Origin: Forficula auricularia
Lineage: Eukaryota > Arthropoda > Insecta > Dermaptera > Forficulidae
Direction: 5' to 3'
DNA length: 64,000 bases
NCBI GenBank assembly: GCA_024734495.1
Contig: JALMQS010000136.1
Coordinates: 6,208,559 to 6,272,558 of the forward strand
This document shows positions 20,563 through 32,444 of the stretch, one piece after another; positions within the stretch are counted from its first letter, which is position 1, and every line of letters begins with the position of its first letter. A model generated the notes under the pieces. That model searched no databases and was not told where the DNA came from. It saw only the letters and a list, made by a program, of their open reading frames with translations. Made by a program: the position numbers and the translations under genes.

Positions 20563-20986
20563 CAGGGGTGTAGTGGAGTGGGAACGCGTGGGAACGGCGT
20601 TCCCACACTGGTTTCATTCAGTAAAAAAAAAAAATAATAATAATAACAAATAAAATTAAAATCACTTACACAAGTAAATAAAATAATATCTTAAAAAATG
20701 TGTGAGTGTCTCATATATTGATTTGAGGCATCAGCACCCATCAAGGGTGGATCCAGGGGGGCCAGGTGACCGCCCCCCCCCATAGGGGCCCGCACCTGGC
20801 AAAAAAAATTTGTAAAAAAAAAACATTTTTTTTTTTTTTAATTTTAAAATTGAAAATAAAGAAATTCCTGGACCCTTGGCACCCATGCACCGTACCTACC
20901 CGAATTTCAATATTCTAATAGTTTACTTAGATTAAGATTCGGTAGTTTAGCGTTCCCACACTGAAAATTTTGCCACTACAACTCTG
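20563..20986. mobile_element. hAT MITE with perfect 8-base target duplication ACCATAGT
   Basis: Ends CAGGGGTGTAGTGG and CCACTACAACTCTG are inverted. ACCATAGT occurs at 20555-20562 and 20987-20994. The block GTTCCCACACTG occurs near both ends. No transposase. A second hAT MITE (20742-20878) is nested inside. Confidence 0.92.
20742..20878. mobile_element. Nested hAT MITE with target duplication GCACCCAT
   Basis: Ends CAAGGGTGGATCC and GGACCCTTG are flanked by GCACCCAT on both sides (20734-20741, 20879-20886). Body: CCAGGTGACCGCC, poly-C, AAAAATTTGTAAAA and AATTTTAAAATTGAAAATAA. The same family, with long G and C runs, is at 53099-53314. Confidence 0.92.
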
Positions 20987-21937
20987 ACCATAGTCAAATA
21001 AACTTTAAGACTTCTCAAAGAACCTTCAGAAATTCGTAAAATAATAAAATTCCTTTTATCAGCTGATTATTAAAATAGACTACTTATATAGTATTTCATT
21101 ATATAAAAAATATATTTGTATTAAATTTTTTATCCTTTTTTTACTCATCAATTCTAGTAAATTCGATACAATGCCATAATAATTAACTGGAGAAAAATGT
21201 AAAGAAAGAGACGTGAGACTGAGCTTCTATATTATGCATCTGAAAGTCTTTTGTATTAAACCAATAATAATTAAAATAGAGATTTTTTTCGTTTTAACTA
21301 ACAATGAATAGAAGTTTCTTTGTATGTCATTCTTTTAAGATTATAGATAATTATTTCATCAAATATCTTTATTTATAAAGATCATCTTCTATTGTAATTT
21401 TTTTTTCTTTTTTAAGAAGCGATGATTATGATTATCAAAATCGACCCACCCCAGACACACACAAAAAACTATAAAGACTCAAGAATATACACTACCATGT
21501 TCTTGAATCTCTAAACTCAAAATAAAAGATAGAGTAGTAGAAATGAGGAAAATCAATAAGAATTTAATCCAGGCGTTGGAAACTTTTTTTAACTTTGACG
21601 CCCTCCTAAATAAACCTTCATTTGAAAATGAATTAAAATTAAAACAATTTAACTTAATTCTACTTAATGAGATACCTCACTATCCATGATAAAAATTTAT
21701 TTTTTATTTTCGACCAACGCCGATCTTAGATCCCTAGTACCCTTGGGCGAATTTTACGTGGCGCCAAAGGGCGTAAGGATTGAGTATTTCGATAAACTGC
21801 AGTTTCGTTCATTAATGTAATTTTAAAAAAATTGGCTTTAGCGCCCATTTACATTCGGCGCCCCTGGGCGACACCTGCGTCACCCCTAAAGACCGGTACC
21901 GTTTTCGATCCTTCGAAAAATTCGACTGCTTACAACA

Positions 21938-22110
21938 TATTCACACCGAGGGGTGAACCGCGATTGGAATTAGGTTTACACCGACTTTGGAATTATTTGG
22001 AATTACTTTGGAATTCATTAGATAATCTATTGTCATCTACTTGGAAATGGAAGTGGAAGTAGGTATACCTACACGATTTTAGGTCGCGGTTCACCCCTCG
22101 ATTCACACCA
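21938..22110. repeat. Foldback around ATTCACACCGAGGGGTGAAC
   Basis: Arms 21938-21963 and 22084-22110 are inverted (with one small gap) and enclose TTGGAATTACTTTGGAATTC-type direct repeats. Related sequence with GTACTTCCAAAATACTTCC occurs at 58440-58570. Confidence 0.65.
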
Positions 22111-22547
22111 TTACAATTTTGGTACGATTTTTCGATTTTGGCGTAAATAAATACAAATAATTTATAAATTTCAAATTTATCTCAAATACTCTACGTCCTG
22201 CAATACTCTGACAGACAGATGTACTCGACATTGTATTGACACTATAATAGGGCCCATTTTACTTTTGAACGAACCATAAAAACCCCATTTTTATTCTTTT
22301 GAAAATTATTTCTCTATAAATGGGAGAAAATAATCAAAGTTGACTTCTGACTTCAAGTCATTGGTTCGTTTTGTTTCGGTTATAACTTAATGATTTTTCA
22401 AAATTTTTCAAAGCAAAAATTACATAGTCAATATATTTAATTAAACTATCTGAGAATAAAAAAAAAAGAAAAAAAAATACCTCACGAAGCCATTAGGATA
22501 AGCAAATTAATGAGATTTTTAAATCTAATTTGACCGATAATAAGTAA

Positions 22548-22584
22548 AATGTTTCACCTAGAACCGACACCAAATTCTTTAAAG
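22548..22584. repeat. Solo family H terminal motif
   Basis: ATGTTTCACCTAGAACCGAC followed by ACCAAATTCTTTAAA, matching the motif at 54084-54120 (and 8985-9030 in reverse), but with no adjacent hairpin. Confidence 0.6.
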
Positions 22585-23764
22585 ATTCTAATTTGACCGT
22601 TCGCAAATTGTTTATTTCGCGTAAATAAGACTTTATTAGTTGCTATATTAGTGTAGACTAGTAGAAATATTTTTTTTACATCTTAACTATATACAATCTT
22701 CAAATTATAATAGAATGTCTTCTTTAAATAAACGTTATTAAAAAGTTCATTTTGCGGATTTTAGTAGAATTTTATTTCATTAAAAAAATCACAAGGGTTT
22801 CTTTTATTACATCCGAGTTCTTATGGATAAATAATTTTTACTATAAATGAAAAGAGTTGGGTTCCCAAGGGGGAGAATACAATCCTTCTGATGTGCTGAA
22901 AATTAATCGTAATAAGATTCAGGAGAAGTGTATTTATTTCTGAAAAACAAGTAATGGATTTATTCAAATGTTTGATACAGATAAATTAATTAATTGGTTA
23001 ATTTTTTGCTTAATTCAGATCCACGATTTTATTATTTTTATTATTTATCGTATGGCTTTCCCAACAGTATAGTAGGTACAGACAGTAAATAAAATCCAAA
23101 AACAAAAAAACATAATAATAATATTTACTATGATTTTATTAAAGGATAGATTTTCAAGAGGGTAAGGATCATATAAGTGTAGACTCAGCACATTACTAAT
23201 CATGACGTTTCGCTTTTAATTAAAATTTCCTCCAGCTCTTGATCTTGCACTTTACACTTTGTTATTACAAGTTCAATAGCCCATGAAAGGTTTAATTAAA
23301 GGCTAAAAGTCGGAAATGATAATATGCTGTGTCTATACTTATTTATTTACATGATCCCTTAGCCTATAAAATTAAAAATAAATTAATAACATTTAGGGAA
23401 AGCGGTGTTGGCTTATAGTGAAACATATTAAGCACAGGAGTTTTTTGACGGGTTATAGTGTTATTTCACAAAGAGGAAATAAAAATTAAAAAAAAATTAA
23501 ATTATATTTTGGAGATTTTTTATTTATCTCTATATATATTTCGGGTTACGAGCCCTTCTTCAGGAGGTTTGATAAAAGACTGAGTCTTCTGTAGGTCACC
23601 GCTAGTTCTGCTTCACTAGCATTATCAATAACTATCTATGTTTATATCTGTGACCTGTCAATTGCATCTATACTTGTATTGTTTTATGGTATCAATCTAG
23701 AAAGAAAAAATTCTACTGTCTCAGTTATTTTTATCTTTATTTCAACCAATGTTGTTCTAGCCAA

Positions 23765-23810
23765 TTGAGTACTTGAAAAAGTCTCGAGAGAGACGAAACG
23801 TTGTACAAAA
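23765..23810 (+). ncRNA. Degenerate hammerhead-ribozyme-like motif
   Basis: GTAC arms at 23769-23772 and 23103+700 (23803-23806) can pair as stem I. Stem II is GTCTC/GAGAC with a GAGA loop, followed by GAAA, C and the would-be cleavage triplet GTT. The first core segment reads TTGAAAA instead of CTGANGA, so cleavage activity is doubtful. Confidence 0.4.
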
Positions 23811-23925
23811 ATTGAAGAAGAACTTCAATAAAAAAACTTTGTCCAATAAACTGAATTTTTAATCTACTAATCATAATGGACATTAATCAACATAATTTAT
23901 TATCAATAACATTAAGGGCCGGTTG

Positions 23926-24120
23926 TACTAGTATATCGCTTTGTAAATGCTTTTTACAAGTGACAAAGGGTAGATGGTAAATGGAGGGGGACTGGGATGG
24001 CCAATCAGATGAAAGTGGTTGTCATCTGATTGGTCATCCAACCCGACACAAGGTGAATTTTAAGGTTTTACCCTTTGCCAACGTTTAAAAAAAGTTTACC
24101 AACCGACATACAACTGGCCC
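23926..24120. mobile_element. Harbinger-like MITE, second copy
   Basis: Ends GGGCCGGTTGTA and TACAACTGGCCC flanked by TAA (left) and TTA (right). It shares CATTTACAAAG/GTAAATGC-type subterminal sequence and the GGCCAATCAGAT-type centre with 13623-13764. It is 53 bases longer. Confidence 0.78.
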
Positions 24121-26293
24121 TTAGGGAAAGCAGTGTTGGTTTATAGTGAAAGATATTAAACACAGGAGTTTTTTGACAGGTTATAGTGGTGTTTCACAAA
24201 GAGAAAATTAAAATTAAAATTTTTTTAAAATTATATTTTGGAGATTTTTTATTTACAGTCTTTTCTCAAACCTCCTGAAGAAGGGCTCGTAACCCGAAAT
24301 ATGTATAGAGATAAATAAAAAATCTCCAAAATATAATTTAAAAAAAATTTAATTTTAACCCGTTAAAAAATTCCTGTGAAAAATAAATTACTATGTATCC
24401 TTCACAAATAATTTATCTTTAAACCTTACCTAGTAATTATTTATTTTGAATTTTATTAAATATCTTTCACCTTGAACCTACACTATTCTCCCTGAACAAA
24501 ATCCCTATAGCTTCTTAAAAGATTAACATTTAATTGGTGAAAAGTCTTAAAGGTATGATCGTGATAGAACCTAGCGGTTTCTTTTTTTCCTTTCAATGGG
24601 AATATAGTACTCTCGTTTATTCTTCTTGAATCTTGATAATAAATATCTTGCCCTCTTCTTTGTCCTTGTCACCAATTGTTTAACATAGGTTAAATAATAC
24701 TTCTTTCATTGTAGATCAACTTCCAACTGATAAGCCGTCTGCTGCTTATAAGTTTTGTGTTATTATTTCATCAGAAACTCATTCATTTTTTTTCGAGATA
24801 ATTTATTAATTCTTATATAATTTAATGGCACTTTTTGAACTTCTGTTGATTGGGGTAAAATACCGTTTGAGTTTGAATGGAAAGTCAAATATCATTGAGG
24901 AGAATTTTAACAATATTTCAAGAGAATATAAATTGGTTTTTGTCCATAGTGAGATAATATACATTTTCACAGGTACACGAACAAAAATTAATAATAAATC
25001 AATTGCAGTAGTTTTGTCAATTTTGTTCCGACTTCTTCAGTAAATTATATTATATGCAAAATTTTAGTTAGGTACTTTATTATAGAAGTCAAAATAAAAT
25101 TTACCAAACATCCGATAGCAATTTTTTTATTAATTTATCTAATTTTTCACACATCGTTGTGAAAATGTATATTATCCCAAAAAACATTTCGATAGGTATA
25201 AACATTAACCATAAACAAACGTTGAATCTCCTAATAATGATGAATTAATAGGTACACGTAAGTTTAATGCGATTTATGAGTTTTTGATACGATATTCCTT
25301 CTTTAAACTACTCTTACCATGTTAGGCCAATATACTATACATTGTTTAAAACGATAATGGGATACGAACTAATAATAATTTATTACACTTATAGTAAGTC
25401 TAAGCTAAATATTTTGATTTATTTTATATCCCTATCTATTGTCTATTAATGTCACAACGAATAAAATTCTAGTATCAATCTTGTTTACTAACAATTTGAA
25501 TATATTAAAGCATAATAAGATGAATTGGCAAAAAATTAGATGTGTAGGTAGGTATATTATTTGGAAAGTGTTTGAATGACCATTTTAAGAGAGATAACAA
25601 ATTTACCAATAACTACTCTTAAAAAAGGAAATTTGATAAATTTGTATAATGGTTTATATTATTAGGTGCATTAAATATTTCGAAATGTATCATACAAAAA
25701 AATGTGTATTCAATGAGTGAGAAAGGAATTTAATTTATTCATTCTATCTATTTAGTACGAGTAATAAATAGCTGTCCTTCGTGGATTTGGCTTCAATTCA
25801 TAAATAAGTGAATACAGCCCTTCTTAGTTAATATAAATTATTATTATTTCAAATTAATTAGAAGATTTTCGGTAAAATGAACTTTTAGTCTCGGTAATCC
25901 AAGGTGTTGCATGGCGCCCTTTCTTGATTTCTATTGCATTAAATGATTCAGTTCTTGGTTTGTGCAAAAATAAATTTCCGTTAAAATGAATTTTCTCTGA
26001 TCTTCCGTTCTCAACTTGTCTTAAGTATGGATATCCAGACAAAAAATAAATAAACTTCAAAGGATCGTTGCTAGCTAGACTTTATCTAAAATCATTTAAA
26101 ATATTAATATGTCCATGTTGACTTAAAATAAAAAATAACGATCGATTTTTATCTAATACTAGAGGAATAACCTTATTACATTCCATTTTCGATGGTGATT
26201 GGTCATGAGCTATAATAATTAGTAGAGACTGTGGTGTTGATGCAAGGTGAATGGATATGGAATAGTTATACATGCAATGCTGGTTGGTAGCCC

Positions 26294-27151
26294 AAGAGCC
26301 CACGACGGCCAGACCTTCGTTATTTTATAAAAGCTGAAAGTTTTTCTGTGCATGTCCCCTATACAGGTAAGAACGACCAGCGACTATAGAGTTTGGGTTG
26401 TGGTTACTTTGGCAGGTAACAGGTAATAAAGGTGTATAAAATAGTATTTTAAATTCGTTAAAGTATAAGCTCAATTTTTTTATATTTTCTTCGGGATAAC
26501 TTTAGAAATCTCGTCATCCATTGCCGGACACTTATGATAGTTGCTACCCCCTGCCATACACCCCTAAACTTTCGTTATAATATAAAAGATAAATTTTATA
26601 TATTTATGTTACTTGGCGACCTATAAAAAAATGTTACCTCAATAGGCGGACAGTTTTAATGGTTTTTACATAGATTTTTACATTTCGGTTATTATTGATA
26701 ACCATTGGTGAAGACATGGAGGAATCGTCCTAAAATCAAAAATAACCATCGATTCTTATCTAATACTAGAGGAATAACCTTATTGCATTCCATTTTTGTT
26801 GTTTTGACTATTAATGGCAACCTCTACTGAAAACGTGGAAAATTATAACGAAAGTATAATTATAATTTATTAAAGTTTAGGGGTGTCTGGCAGGGGGTAG
26901 CAACTGTCATAAGTGTCCGGCAATGGATGACGAGATTTCTAAAGTTATCCCGAAGAAAATATAAAAAAATTGACCTTTATACTTTAACGAATTTAAAGTA
27001 CTATTTTATACACCTTTATTACCTGTTACCTGCCAAAGTAACCACAACCCAAACTCTATAGTCGCTGGTCGTTCATACCTGTATAGGGGACATGCACAGA
27101 AAAACTTTCAGCTTTTATAAAATAACGAAGGTCTGACCGTCGTGGGCTCTT
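26294..27151. mobile_element. Long-TIR foldback element, 858 bases
   Basis: Arms of about 300 bases begin AAGAGCCCACGACGG and end CCGTCGTGGGCTCTT. They contain GGTTGTGGTTACTTTGGCAG, AATCTCGTCATCCATTGCCG and their complements. No transposase and no clear target duplication. The interior block (TTATCTAATACTAGAGGAAT at 26757) also occurs in direct orientation at 26150, just outside the element. Confidence 0.8.
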
Positions 27152-27775
27152 GATCTATGGTTTAGTGTTAAAGGGATCAAATAATATAAATTTTAAAGAA
27201 TTAAAAAAGTACTATCTTATTAACCTTTTTTTGTGGTCCTCAAGGTACCTAATTAGAATATTAAATTTGATCAAGATTTTTAGAAAAAACTAAAAAAGTA
27301 GTGGAATAAAGTACATATTAATGTTTGTGGGCAGTATGTTCCAAAAACGCTTCATTATAATATATTTATCTAACTTCCATATACATTTCACCATTACTGC
27401 CTAACCCTTTGAGGTATTCAAATTTGTATGATGACCTTTATTAAACAAGATTTAATTTCTGTCAGAAATGTCTAAAATCAATAGCTTACGAGTTAATAGA
27501 TATTTCAATATTGTAGAGTGAGTGCACTTGAATCAATAAGAAATATTGTGTCTCTTGATAACGTCATGTCCTCTCTATATAATAGACCTAAATAATTATA
27601 AATGAGAAAGAAATCGATCTTATTTTATCGATTTCATCTATCTGAAGGTCCACAGTATGTCTATTATATAAGAAAATTGCATTTTGATTAAGCATTTTGT
27701 TGAAAATAAATTGTATGAAAAGATTCAATTTCTTCTCTCCGGGAGCGAATCAACTAGAAATGTCCAAAAGTTTTA

Positions 27776-28612
27776 TTTTTTCTCTCATTAGATATTTATT
27801 CAAATCAATTGAAATTTCATATCTATATGTTATTTTCTTGTATCATTTATATCAAATAATTATTATTAGGATATTTGCATTTTAAAGGGTAGTTTATTTG
27901 AAGTTAGTTTAAAAATTAAAAAAACGCTAATAACTCCGTTGAATTTTTTTTTTAAATATGAAATTAATAGATATTATAAAACAATTAATTATTAATAATT
28001 TAATTTAATTTTGAACGAAATCGATTCAGTACTTTTTGAGAAAATCGTCAAAAACCCTGAAAAGCGTCTATGAAAAGCCGTTTTAGAAACATTTTAAAAT
28101 TTACCTCCATGTCACAAGTCAATGTTTCGTTTCATATGACTTTTTAAACTTTTTTCAAAGGCATCTCGTGCTTTCAAAAAACGTCGTTTTTAAACGGTTC
28201 AGATGATTTTTGACGATTTTCTCAAAAAATACTGAATCGATTTCGTTTAAAATTGAATTAAATTATTGATAATTAATTGTTTCATAATGTCAATTAAATA
28301 AGTTAATGGAGACTCGTGGAAGGGTCCACAGTGATCTTGTAGCCAAAGTTTCCGTTTGTATGTATTATTGTTGTTGTAGAATGTTGAGGTATTTCGGAAA
28401 TACCTCAACATTCTACAACAACAATAATGTCAATTAATTTCATATTTAAAAAAAAATTTCAACGGGGTTATTAGCGTTTTTTCAAATTGAACTTCAAATA
28501 AACTACCCTTTAAAATGCAAATATCCTAATAATATTTATTTGATATAAAAGATAAAAGAAAATATCATATAGATATGAAATTTCAATAGATTTGCATATT
28601 ATGAGGAAAGTA
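27776..28612. mobile_element. Large palindrome interrupted by a secondary insertion
   Basis: Arms of about 350 bases mirror each other. AAACTACCCTTTAAAATGCA on the right pairs with TGCATTTTAAAGGGTAGTTT on the left; CGATTTTCTCAAAAA pairs with TTTTTGAGAAAATCG. The right arm is split by 28299-28423, which carries a perfect hairpin. The duplicated ATAATGTCAATTAA flanks that insert. Confidence 0.8.
28299..28423. mobile_element. Small insert with perfect palindrome, 14-base flanking direct repeats
   Basis: ATAATGTCAATTAA at 28285-28298 and 28424-28437 flanks the insert. Its right half is a perfect 65-base palindrome (28364-28428: two 32-base arms around one G), which overlaps the start of the second direct repeat. 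Confidence 0.65.
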
Positions 28613-29589
28613 TTAATTATTCTGAATCCATAAGATCTGAATCAGCTAATAACATTATTTCCAAATGAACAATTTTTTATCAGTTTTTTAAATTAGAAAT
28701 ATTTTATATGTGATTTCTCATGGATTCAAATACCCAAATGAATATAGGTAAATTCGTTTTTTTGTAAGAGCAACCTTGTCAAAAGCATTCGTTTGTAATC
28801 TATATGTTTGGCTATATATGTATAATATGTTTATTTGCATCAAGCAGAGGACAACCTCATTGATTTCTCTTTAGAATAAAAAATTATTTACCAGCGTTCT
28901 AGACATTTCTAACCATGAATAAGCAAAAAAACATTTGAGTGATTTCAATACATACGAACTCACAGAGTAAAAGAAACTTTTTTCTTGGATTCAATATTTT
29001 AATTAATTCAATTTTAACAAATTTTCATAGAAAACTACACAAAAGAATAAAAACTATTCACCTAATTTATCTTTTCATTACTTTGAGAAAGACTTTAAAA
29101 ACAAATTCAAGTTCACTTTCATTTTTCGTGAGAACTTCAATGAATGAACAATAGTTTTAATGATAGTGAAATTTGACGGAAGTTTTTTTTTAAATTGTAC
29201 TAAATAGTACTGATTTATATGTTTTTGTCTCATTTATTTTTAGAAGGAAATGGATAATAAAATGACTAGAAAAAAAATAATTGACTGTTTACATTCTAAT
29301 TTGATGCATCTAATCTTCTTAATAGATCAGGTTGATAATTCTGAGAGTTTTATTTAAGGATTAGTTCTTATCCATATCATAATATTGTTAGTAAATCAAT
29401 TAGAACAACTTAGTGCGCTCTGCGAGCGCGCATCCCTGAGTACCCGGAGTAATATTGAATTATTTACCAAAATATCATTTTGCTATTTTGTCCATAGTGT
29501 ATGGGATAAAGTACCTACTATTTTCGACCAGGCATCAAAGACAATTTCATTGGTCATATTTTGAAAAATATGGATGCCATGGTTTACCA

Positions 29590-29850
29590 ATCAACAATTA
29601 AGGCGTTCAAAAGTAGAGTGGACCATCCCACTTTTGGTTTGTTATGACGTTTTGAGAAATCCAGCAAATTAGAGGTACCTAAAAATTCAAGGCAAAGGTG
29701 TTTGTTACTTGTGCTGTAATCTAGATGGGCGTTTAAAAACTAAGTTTGGACCGAATGGTCTATTAGTTTTAACAAAAACCTTCTAGATTATAAAGTTTTA
29801 TCACCAAAAATGAGATCCACTCTACTTTTGAACGTCTCAATTCTAGTGTA
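29590..29850. repeat. Short foldback element
   Basis: CGTTCAAAAGTAGAGTGGA near 29613 is mirrored by TCCACTCTACTTTTGAACG near 29817. About 180 bases separate the arms. Confidence 0.6.
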
Positions 29851-30094
29851 GGTATTTTTTAGAATAAATTTTAGGGACTGATAATGTGATAATTTTAACA
29901 AAAATAACTCGGGATCTCGTCAAGAACTCAATAATTCATTCATTTAGTCCACGGGATTGCTCACGAAAATTTAATAATTAAAAGTCTTAGAAATATCATT
30001 ATAGTATTAAAATGTTTGTATTTGTAAGTTGAAAACTTTTGAATGAAAAGTGCTAAGAAAAATCTCGAATTATTACATCTAATTCTCTAACTAG

Positions 30095-30725
30095 TGTATC
30101 TAATGAGCTGAAATTTGATAAGACCAAAATGAAGAATACCATTTTTCGAAATTTCTCTTAGTTTTCGAGATATCCAGTTTAAAAAATTCGAATATGTCAA
30201 AGTCATTGCCGGTTCGGTTAAATTCAGTTCGGCTCGGTTCCAACCTAATAGCCTAAATGCTAGCCCAAAATGAAGATATACGAGCTGAACCGAGCCGAAC
30301 TGAATATATCTTAACCGAACCTTTCAAAGTTTGCTTGGGAACTCATTTTTTTATCTAAATGAACCGAGATGATGAATAGAACCGAACCTATGAAAAGTTC
30401 TAAAAGTGAAAATTGCCAACGCCCACTGGCGCTCACTTGAGACAATTTGAGACATCACAGTCCATAAACTCAATTTCAGTTCAAATTTGTAGTTTAAAAT
30501 TTTATTTTTACTTTCCTACTTATTTTATCTTGCTGTAAAAGAATCCCTCATCGGATAGCGGCGCCACACGGAACCCCTGATATTACGGTTTCCGTGGTTT
30601 CTATAAAAAAAACAATTGAAAAATAAAGTACTTTTTAAACTCGATATCTCGAAAACTAAGTGAAGTCTCGAAAAATGGTATTCTTCATTTTCGTCTTATT
30701 TTGGTGAGTACTATAAGAATCCATC
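30095..30725. repeat. Nested foldback with GGTTCGGCTCGG repeats
   Basis: Outer arms contain GAAGAATACCATTTTTCG (30132) and its complement CGAAAAATGGTATTCTTC (30670). An inner pair, CAGTTCGGCTCGGTT and AACCGAGCCGAACTG, lies at 30226-30303. Confidence 0.7.
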
Positions 30726-30962
30726 GTCAGATTGCGGTGCCACAGTTACCATAAAATCCCCAAAAACTTTGGTAAAGAGAAGAGCTAAGGTATTTAAAAA
30801 TACATTTAGACATATGTTGACAGATTTTGGTGGTTTGCATTCTTTTAGAAGAGTATATAGATATATATGAACCCACTGTTTCAATACTTTATATTTTCTT
30901 CAAGTTAGTACTAATTAAAAGCAAATGATTGAAGTTGTTTATAGTATGAAATTGAGCTTGAC

Positions 30963-31112
30963 CTGATTAACGTTGCCCCACGGATCGTGGCTATGTCCCA
31001 GCAGCCAAGATTGTTGATTCTGCGCCGCCAGAGCCATCGCTGCTGTTGCTGATTCAGCCGTTGTGTTGTGGCCAGTAGACAGAGATAAGACTGCGCAGGA
31101 AAAGACAACCAT
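30963..31112 (-). CDS. Probable first coding exon of phospholipase A2 gene (signal peptide and propeptide)
   Basis: ATG at 31112-31110 (G at position -3) opens 50 codons ending in CAG before donor GTCAAG. The start MVVFSCAVLSLSTG is a short hydrophobic run suitable for a signal peptide. A polar stretch with Ala, Gln and Asn follows, ending SWLLGHSHDPWGNVNQ. It ends in phase 0, and the calcium-loop exon starts in phase 0 with the basic cleavage site, so joining them gives a pre-pro-enzyme of about 191 residues. Composition is clearly coding-like against the AT-rich surroundings. An alternative is that TTGTCTTTTCCTGCGCAG (31108-31091) is a splice acceptor and this is an internal exon. No homology was recognised, so assignment to this gene rests on strand, phase and plausibility. 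Confidence 0.5.
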
Positions 31113-31844
31113 TACTTAGATACAATATTAAAAAAAAAATAATCAAAAATTTCAGAATATAATCTTAATTTTATTTAAATTTGAAGTAGTATATTTTACT
31201 TAGGTTGTTTGAGTAAAAAAAGAAAAAATCAGAGACTGTATATAACCTACTGCTTAACGTAAATATTTTTATATAAATATTTGAGACTATTGTTTCCAAG
31301 GCCATAAATATATAAATATTTCGCTTTGATATTTAGTGGAATTTCTGCCATAATTTTAGTGAATATACAGATCATAGAACTAGAACCGTTCCTTTTGAAT
31401 ATAGAAAATTAAAATTTGATTAAATTTTCATGTTTTTGAATTCGCTTTCATAAATACATGTAATATATGCATAGAAATGAGTGTTTTAGAATAATATATA
31501 TTCAATCCCTAAAGAAAGAGGGGGAGATCCGCCGAAATATCAGAGTTCGAAAGATCAAAAATTTCGCCTCAATAAATTATTTTATTTGGGATTGTACTTT
31601 TCATTATTCTTGGGCTGCCTCTCCATCTATCTCCATTAAGTGTATCTTATTCAGATTTTGATAATCAAGACTGCATTTTGATAGCTTAAATATTTCAAGC
31701 GATTATGGAATATAAATTGTCTTCTATAAGTCTTCTATTTTACCACAACTGTTGGTAAATTGTAGTGATACGGAATTCTAAAAAATAGCTTTCTATTTTC
31801 CTTATTTGGACGAGTACGTTTATAATCAGAATCCAGCACAAATG
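31113..31844. other. Upstream flank of candidate first exon
   Basis: AT-rich DNA. If transcription of the minus-strand phospholipase gene starts nearby, its promoter should lie here, but no convincing TATA or initiator could be picked out. The frame at 31467-31661 looks random. Confidence 0.35.
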
Positions 31845-32430
31845 ATCTCAACAAAAACACTTGTGTAAAAAAGACCAAGTTCGATTAATAAAATCCGTTT
31901 GCCAAAAAAGGTAGTGAGATCTAATGTGCTGCCAAGTTCAACATCATCAATTTATTAAATGAGTCGAGAATATATTATCTAGCAACTTCAATTAAAACCC
32001 ATGTTTTTCATTTCACATGTCCCTCTATATTTTTTTATTGATTTCACATTTTTAGATGAAATTATTATCCTAAAACTTGGCTTTTACGCATTAAATTATT
32101 ATTATTATTGTTTGATAGGGCTTCCATCACTCCCCTCTTATTAAGATCCCATGATATGGTAACTAGTAATTCGTGACATACATAATAATGCGTAAAAGCC
32201 AAGTTTTATGAAAATAATTTCAACTAAAAATGTGAAATCAATAAAAAATATAGAGGGACATGTGAAATGAAAAACATGCGTTTTAATTGAAGTTACTAAT
32301 ATATTCTCGACTCATTTAATAAATTGATGATGTTGAACTTGGCAGATCATTAGATCTCACTACTTTTTTTGGCAAACGGATTTTATTAATCGAACTTGGC
32401 CTTTTTTTACACAAGTGTTTTTGTTGAGAT
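31845..32430. mobile_element. Foldback element, about 585 bases
   Basis: Arms of about 250 bases start ATCTCAACAAAAACACTTG and end CAAGTGTTTTTGTTGAGAT. They include CCAAGTTCGATTAATAAAAT and TAAATTGATGATGTTGAACT-type sequence and complements. A short unique centre lies near 32100-32180. No coding content. Confidence 0.85.
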
Positions 32431-32444
32431 TTCACTTCTTTTTG

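Larger units (their letters stand above)
23396..24370. mobile_element. Composite repeat cluster: two family H units around a Harbinger-like MITE
   Basis: Units starting TTAGGGAAAGC at 23396 and 24121 share about 150 bases (GTGTTGG, TTATAGTGAAA, CAGGAGTTTTTTGAC, TATTTTGGAGATTTTT). In the second unit, an inverted block (AAATCTCCAAAATATAATTT) makes a foldback. CCTGAAGAAGGGCTCGTAAC occurs on the plus strand at 24274 and in reverse at 23540-23560, resembling a decayed hammerhead core. Between the units are a hammerhead-like motif at 23765-23810 and the MITE at 23926-24120. Confidence 0.6.
14536..30962 (-). other. Probable phospholipase A2 intron 1, 16.4 kb, repeat-rich
   Basis: If the exon at 30963-31112 belongs to this gene, this is one large intron. 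It contains a foldback with a LINE fragment (15179-16474), a SINE (17858-18132), nested hAT MITEs (20563-20986), foldbacks at 21938-22110, 26294-27151, 27776-28612, 29590-29850 and 30095-30725, and the cluster at 23396-24370. The stretches between (for example 16480-17430, 18300-20330, 22600-23390, 24400-26080) are AT-rich with no exon I can support. Two minus-strand frames at 25854-26060 and 26082-26303 are unassigned. Confidence 0.6.
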
